64,000 bases of DNA from Closterium sp. NIES-65 (taxonomy: Eukaryota; Streptophyta; Zygnematophyceae; Desmidiales; Closteriaceae). Of this stretch, positions 60,136 through 64,000 are shown piece after piece (position 1 is the stretch's first letter; every line of letters begins with the position of its first letter). The notes beneath the pieces are model-generated. The model ran no database searches and was not told the origin of the DNA. It saw only the letters and a list, made by a program, of their open reading frames with translations. The stretch spans positions 2,005,001 to 2,069,000 of the forward strand of contig CANXME010002307.1 of the NCBI GenBank assembly GCA_948144175.1, read 5' to 3'. The translations under genes were made by a program, and so were the position numbers.

Positions 60136-61437
60136 TGGCTCGCACAAACCCTGAACTCGAAAGTGCGTCGCTAGGATGGGGTGCGGCTGCCAGAAGCTGG
60201 AAAGGATGCCAATGGCAGTAAGGTGATCTGGGGCCACAGTCATAGATGGGTATGGTTAGACACGGGAGTCGGTGCGCAGATGAGGTGGCGTTGGCGACTA
60301 TGCATCGCAACTCTAGGGGTGTTGGACGGGAATTTGCTGGCAGACAGTTCGGCGACATCAGGTTCCCGCAATTTGCTGGCGGGAATGATTTCTAATTGCC
60401 CACCGACTCCGGGTTGATTCTGATCGCGCGCAGTTACCGAAATTTTGGTTGGAGTTGTCACGAGAATGTTTTCGGGCAAACAGCCAGTAACACAGGCATT
60501 CAATGTGCTGAAACAATCTCGGTGCAGCGTGGTTCGTCGGGTTTCCGAAAATTTTGGATATCTGGCAAAAACACTTCACGTTTGTCCAGGAGTGGTTCGT
60601 ATCATAATGTACAAATACATTGTGTGATTAGACGAGTAATGTAAAGCTAAAATATGTAAATAGCCAATACAATTCTGTAAATCGCCTACTTAAAAATGCC
60701 TGCACATAATTCATTGCTTCAACATTGTAAACCCAATGAATCTCTAATATTTTTACGATGTTCTTTGGAGATTTTTACACGACAATGAAATATGTCTCAC
60801 AGGGTCGTGTATTGATTACATCACAAAAATAATTATTCTATATCTTGGGCTGTAATCATGCTTTGCAAAGTAACATTTGAATCACATGTGGTTAATTGAC
60901 AACAGTAGGTTTTGTGTAGCTAATTATTTCTAAGGGTACATTCTCATATGGACATTTGTGTCTCAATCCCGTCACAGAACTTGTATACTGTTATGCACCG
61001 CATTACAGCTGAGAATCGAGCATTTCCACCGCACTGTATCTCTTCGTTTGAGACGCGAGGCTTTTGTGACACGCTGTGCATCTGTTGAAACCTGTAAGAA
61101 AAATTCCTTCTCCTTACTTCGCGTCCCCGCTCAGCGCGTACACCACTGTAGCACCACAGTCGGCACCGTTACCACTCGCAACCCTCGCGCGACAACCACA
61201 GTCCATTACCATTACCACTGTAGTTTCGCTATGTATTCTTCGCTCATGCGTTCACTCATTGTAGTCTTTGCTTCGATAGTGCAATTCTCGCTCGATCACT
61301 CAAATTGCACTCGTAACAGAACCTCAGGTGTTCTCGTATGAGAGAGAGCTTGATGATGACTGAGTGCTGGAGCTGGATATCATTTTGTAAGCAACGCATA
61401 TGACAGGGTTAGTGGGGGTTGTTTTGTATTTAGCAAG
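60136..61437. other. Unassigned, partly AT-rich sequence
   Basis: About 1.3 kb with no transposon or gene signature that I recognise; 60640-60960 is clearly AT-rich. Short open frames (60181-60417 plus, 60240-60503 minus, 60958-61341 plus) lack motifs, partners and coding-like composition. It could hold a non-coding exon or simply be intergenic. Confidence 0.4.
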
Positions 61438-61564
61438 TGAGAAGAAACGAGAATGAATGAACTATGAATGAAATGGGTACAAGTACTAACCCTAATTGGG
61501 TTGTACCCCCTGTGGGATACCCCACTACAGCCTACACAAAAGTATAAGCTATAATGTTCTGACA
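61438..61564 (-). repeat. C12 3' LTR
   Basis: It runs tgagaagaaacgagaatg...atgttctgaca. It resembles the reverse complement of the C4 and C6 LTRs, as expected for opposite orientation. Confidence 0.9.
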
Positions 61565-61857
61565 CACCCCCATAAGAAAAGTGGGGGAGAACAAGGGGTC
61601 ACAAGACCGGTCAAGCAAAGCAAAGCAAAGCACGCTCAGGGTGGACCACAACGTCACCACACATTTTGAGCACAAGTTCAAGGCCACAAGGCCAGTTCAC
61701 ATGCAAGAGTACATATATATATAAGGCTAGACAAGCAAGAGCAGGTATATATATATATATGTAACAGTACAAGCAAGGTCAAGGGGTGAGCAAGTGAGGC
61801 AAGACAGGGACAAGACCCAGCTGAGTGCAGAAGCGCTGATGATCACAAGGCGGAAGT

Positions 61858-62205
61858 TGTCAGAGGTCCACTGGTGATCCCCGATCGATCCTAGGGAAGG
61901 GTTACAGGCACATTTGCCTGGGGGGTTATGGGCGCACTGACCCGCTACTAAAAACAAGCCCTTTTATCCCAATGGTCTAGTGGTTGGGATTCTGAGATGG
62001 TATCAGAGCGAAGGTCTCGGGTTCGAATCCCGGTGTATGCACTTCGGGCATCCCAGTGCGGGGGGGTGTCAGAGGTCCACTGGTGATCCCCGATCGATCC
62101 TAGGGAAGGGTTACAGGCACATTTGCCTGGGGGGTTATGGGCGCACTGACCCGCTACTGAAATAAGCCCTTTTATCCCAATGGTCTAGTGGTTGGGATTC
62201 TGAGA
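61858..62205 (+). mobile_element. TRIM: miniature LTR retrotransposon inside C12
   Basis: Direct repeats of 140 and 139 bp (61858-61997 and 62067-62205) enclose a 69-bp interior. A perfect tggtatcagagc primer-binding site begins at the base after the first repeat (61998-62009), and a G-rich tract ends at the base before the second. GAAGT duplications flank the whole (61853-61857, 62206-62210). There is no coding capacity. The repeats begin TGTCAG and end CTGAGA, so the usual terminal CA is GA. The insertion splits the VFTKAL|PPCDHQR codons of C12 RNase H. The repeat end carries tggtctagtggttggg (tRNA A-box-like), and the interior carries gggttcgaatccc (B-box-like) about 45 bp downstream. Confidence 0.93.
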
Positions 62206-64000
62206 GAAGTGCCTTGGTGAACACATCAGCAGTGTTGGCCTCAGAGGCCACGTACGCAAGCCGCAACTGACCATGCTGTTGTAGCTCACGAGCAAGAAAG
62301 TAGCGAAGAGCAATGTGCTTTGTTCTGTGCTCCAGTCTCTACTTTCGACACAAGGCCAGCATGGCCTTGTTGTCTACGTACAGGACTGGAGGAGAACGAG
62401 GCGGCTCTCCAAGGTCGGCCAGCAAGTAGGTGAGCCAGCGAAGCTCCTGTGCAGCCATAGCCCCGGCGTAGATCTCAGCCTCACAACTGGAGCCGAGAAC
62501 AGAAGACGAGCGGGTAGCCCGCCACGAAACAGAGCCGGAACCAAGACTAAAAGTGTAACCCTGTGACGACCGCTGCGTAGCCTGGTCGTCAGCCCAAGAA
62601 GCGTCCGCGTGCCCAGTGAGGACCACTGGACTCCGCCCTCCAAGCACTAGCCCCATGCCCGACGTACTGCACAAGTAGCGCAACACCCTCTTCGCTGCAG
62701 CCATGTGCTCTAGTCGGTGTCTCCCAGGAGCAACATAGCGTGCAAGAATGCTAAGAGGGTATGCAAGGTCAAGTCGTGTGCAGGTCATCAGGTACATGAG
62801 GCAGCCAACAAGCTCTGGATACGGGCCACTCGACTCTACGAACTCATCTGAAGGCAGAGCTGAGAGTGAGTGGCGAGTAGGCAGAGGAGTGGCCTGAGGC
62901 GAGGAGTACGTGAAGCCGAAGCGCTGAAGGACCTGCTGCACCATGTGTGACTGAGTCAGGGTAATGGTGCGGCGTGCTCTGTCCCGGGTGATCTGCAAGC
63001 CAAGGTAGCTGCGCAGTTCACCCAGGTCAGTGCACGTGTGTCTCTTCTGCAGCTCGGACTTCACGTAGGCGAGTCGAGCAGTGTCAGCTGTGGCAAAGAC
63101 CAAGTCGTCGACGTACACGAGGATGTAGAACGGCGGCAGAGAGGTGTCGGTGCGCAGAAATAGCGACGGGTCGGCAGTAGAAGGAGCAAACCCAAGAGCC
63201 GCAAGCGTAGTCCTCAGTGTGTCGTGCCACTCACGTGGCACCTGGCGGAGACCGTAGACTGGACGCCGGAGACTCCACTAGGTACCAGGAGGGAAAGACC
63301 CAGTGAAGCCAGGTGGGCAACGCAGCCAGATCTCCTCGTGCAGGCTGCCCTGCAAGAAAGTTGTGCTGAAGTCGAGAGAGTGCAGCTCGTAGTCACGGTG
63401 AGCAGCAACGTGCAGTAGTTCCCGAAGAGTGGTCATCTTCGGGGTGGGGGAGAATGTCTGAAAGTAGTCAACTCCCTGCCGCTGACTGAAGCCACGAGCC
63501 ACGTAACGCGCCTTGAAGACAGGCGAAGAACCCGGCGGCCGCTTCACCCTGAAGGTCCACAGGCCACTGACGATGTTCGCCCCAGGAGGGGGGACAGCGT
63601 CAACGTAGGTGCCTGTGGACTTCCAGGAAGCAATCTCTGCATCCATAGCTGCCTGCCATTGAGAGGAGTAGGGACCCTCTATCGCCTCCACGTAAGAGCG
63701 CGGAGTCGGGATGTCAAGTGCATCCGGGTCTCCCTCAGGGGTTAGCAGTACGGACACGAGATGAGGTGAAGCAGCTGCAAGACACTGGAACTCCTCCTGC
63801 CTATCCTCAAGGACGTTCGTGCCAAGGGCACACTCACCCCCGACGGACAAAGGACAGACAGACTCAAACTCAGCGACAAGACTAGCAGCGTAGTCTAGGC
63901 GACAGCGAGCAGCAAAGTCGACGAGCTCAGCAACTAGGGCAGACGCAGCAGTGGACTTGAAAGAAGGGTTAGTGACGATAGTAGCCAGGAGACGCGTGAC
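62206..64000 (-). pseudogene. C12 reverse transcriptase and RNase H, partial
   Basis: One frame runs from the window edge to the TRIM. It contains the pre-RT spacer, the reverse transcriptase (AVPPPGANIVSG, FKARYVARGFSQRQG, DFSTTFLQGSLHEEIWL, YVDDLVFA near 63110) and RNase H (GHADASWADD near 62600, SSCEAEIYAG, VDNKAMLAL). TAG stops at 63278-63280 (GT*WSLRR) and 62339-62341 (CRK*RLEHR) both replace Gln of sister copies. Gag, protease and integrase lie outside the window. Confidence 0.92.

Larger units (their letters stand above)
61438..64000 (-). mobile_element. C12: 3' part of a copia element running off the window
   Basis: A 127-bp 3' LTR (61438-61564) and polypurine tract are followed, in minus-strand upstream order, by the 3' untranslated region, RNase H and reverse transcriptase out to 64000. 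It is a member of the dominant family, close to C3 and C6. The RNase H end is interrupted by a 348-bp TRIM. Confidence 0.93.

Noticed and set aside
61973..62035. A tRNA gene
   Set aside because: A and B boxes and an anticodon-like stem are present, but there is no acceptor stem, loop position 33 is A, and the region coincides with a TRIM repeat end and primer site.
4738..63280. Genome-wide reading of TAG as glutamine
   Set aside because: The WRKY gene, C8 and nearly all of C6 contain no internal TAG, and the Tc1 transposase ends at TAG right after its usual TKY terminus. It remains only a secondary explanation.

Overview
The window reads as nuclear DNA of a land plant or streptophyte alga. 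It holds one recognisable host gene, a group I WRKY transcription factor with two WRKY domains and the conserved phase-2 intron in the second domain. Almost everything else is transposable-element DNA, mostly Ty1/copia, with one Ty3/gypsy remnant, one Tc1/mariner element and one TRIM. A charophyte alga or a bryophyte-grade plant would fit, but I cannot name the species from sequence alone. Element labels (C1 to C12, Gy1, T1) are mine.

Layout. 1-223: GC-rich leader fragment with a hairpin and a T24 run. 224-1819: C1, a 1.6 kb non-autonomous copia-type element (-). 1820-2795: Gy1, a Ty3/gypsy reverse transcriptase remnant (-). 2810-5426 and 12601-16129: C2, an old copia element (+) split by C3 (5427-12600, -; identical 127-bp LTRs, GAGTC target duplication). 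16756-21323: the WRKY gene. 21537-28992: C4 (+, AAAAG duplication), which begins 213 bp after the WRKY stop codon. 29468-35560: C5, a different copia lineage (-; 433-bp LTRs, GGGAT duplication). 35883-36158: four 69-bp tandem repeats running into C6 (36150-42195, +), which lacks its 5' end but keeps a 1,497-codon reading frame. 42196-44030: C7, degenerate (+). 44490-48132: C8, a third copia lineage (-) with a 1,020-codon frame. 48133-48449 and 56248-56827: T1, a Tc1/mariner DD34E transposase split by C9 (48450-56242, -; ATTTG duplication), which itself contains C10 (51070-52476). 57310-59850: C11, degenerate (-), followed by a minisatellite. 60136-61437: unassigned, partly AT-rich sequence. 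61438-64000: the 3' part of C12 (-), whose RNase H end is interrupted by a 348-bp TRIM.

One copia family dominates (C2, C3, C4, C6, C9, C12, with C7 and C11 as distant relatives). It has very short LTRs (126-133 bp where measured), a shared polypurine tract, an element-specific GC-rich tandem-repeat leader before gag, a poly-glycine Gag with an expanded CX13CX3HX4C finger, and a GGAEP-type repeat linker between integrase and reverse transcriptase. The decay pattern is striking: at least 14 of the in-frame stops in these elements are TAG at codons where sister copies have CAG (Gln). Cytosine deamination at methylated CHG sites explains this best. The WRKY gene and the two longest element frames contain no such stops.
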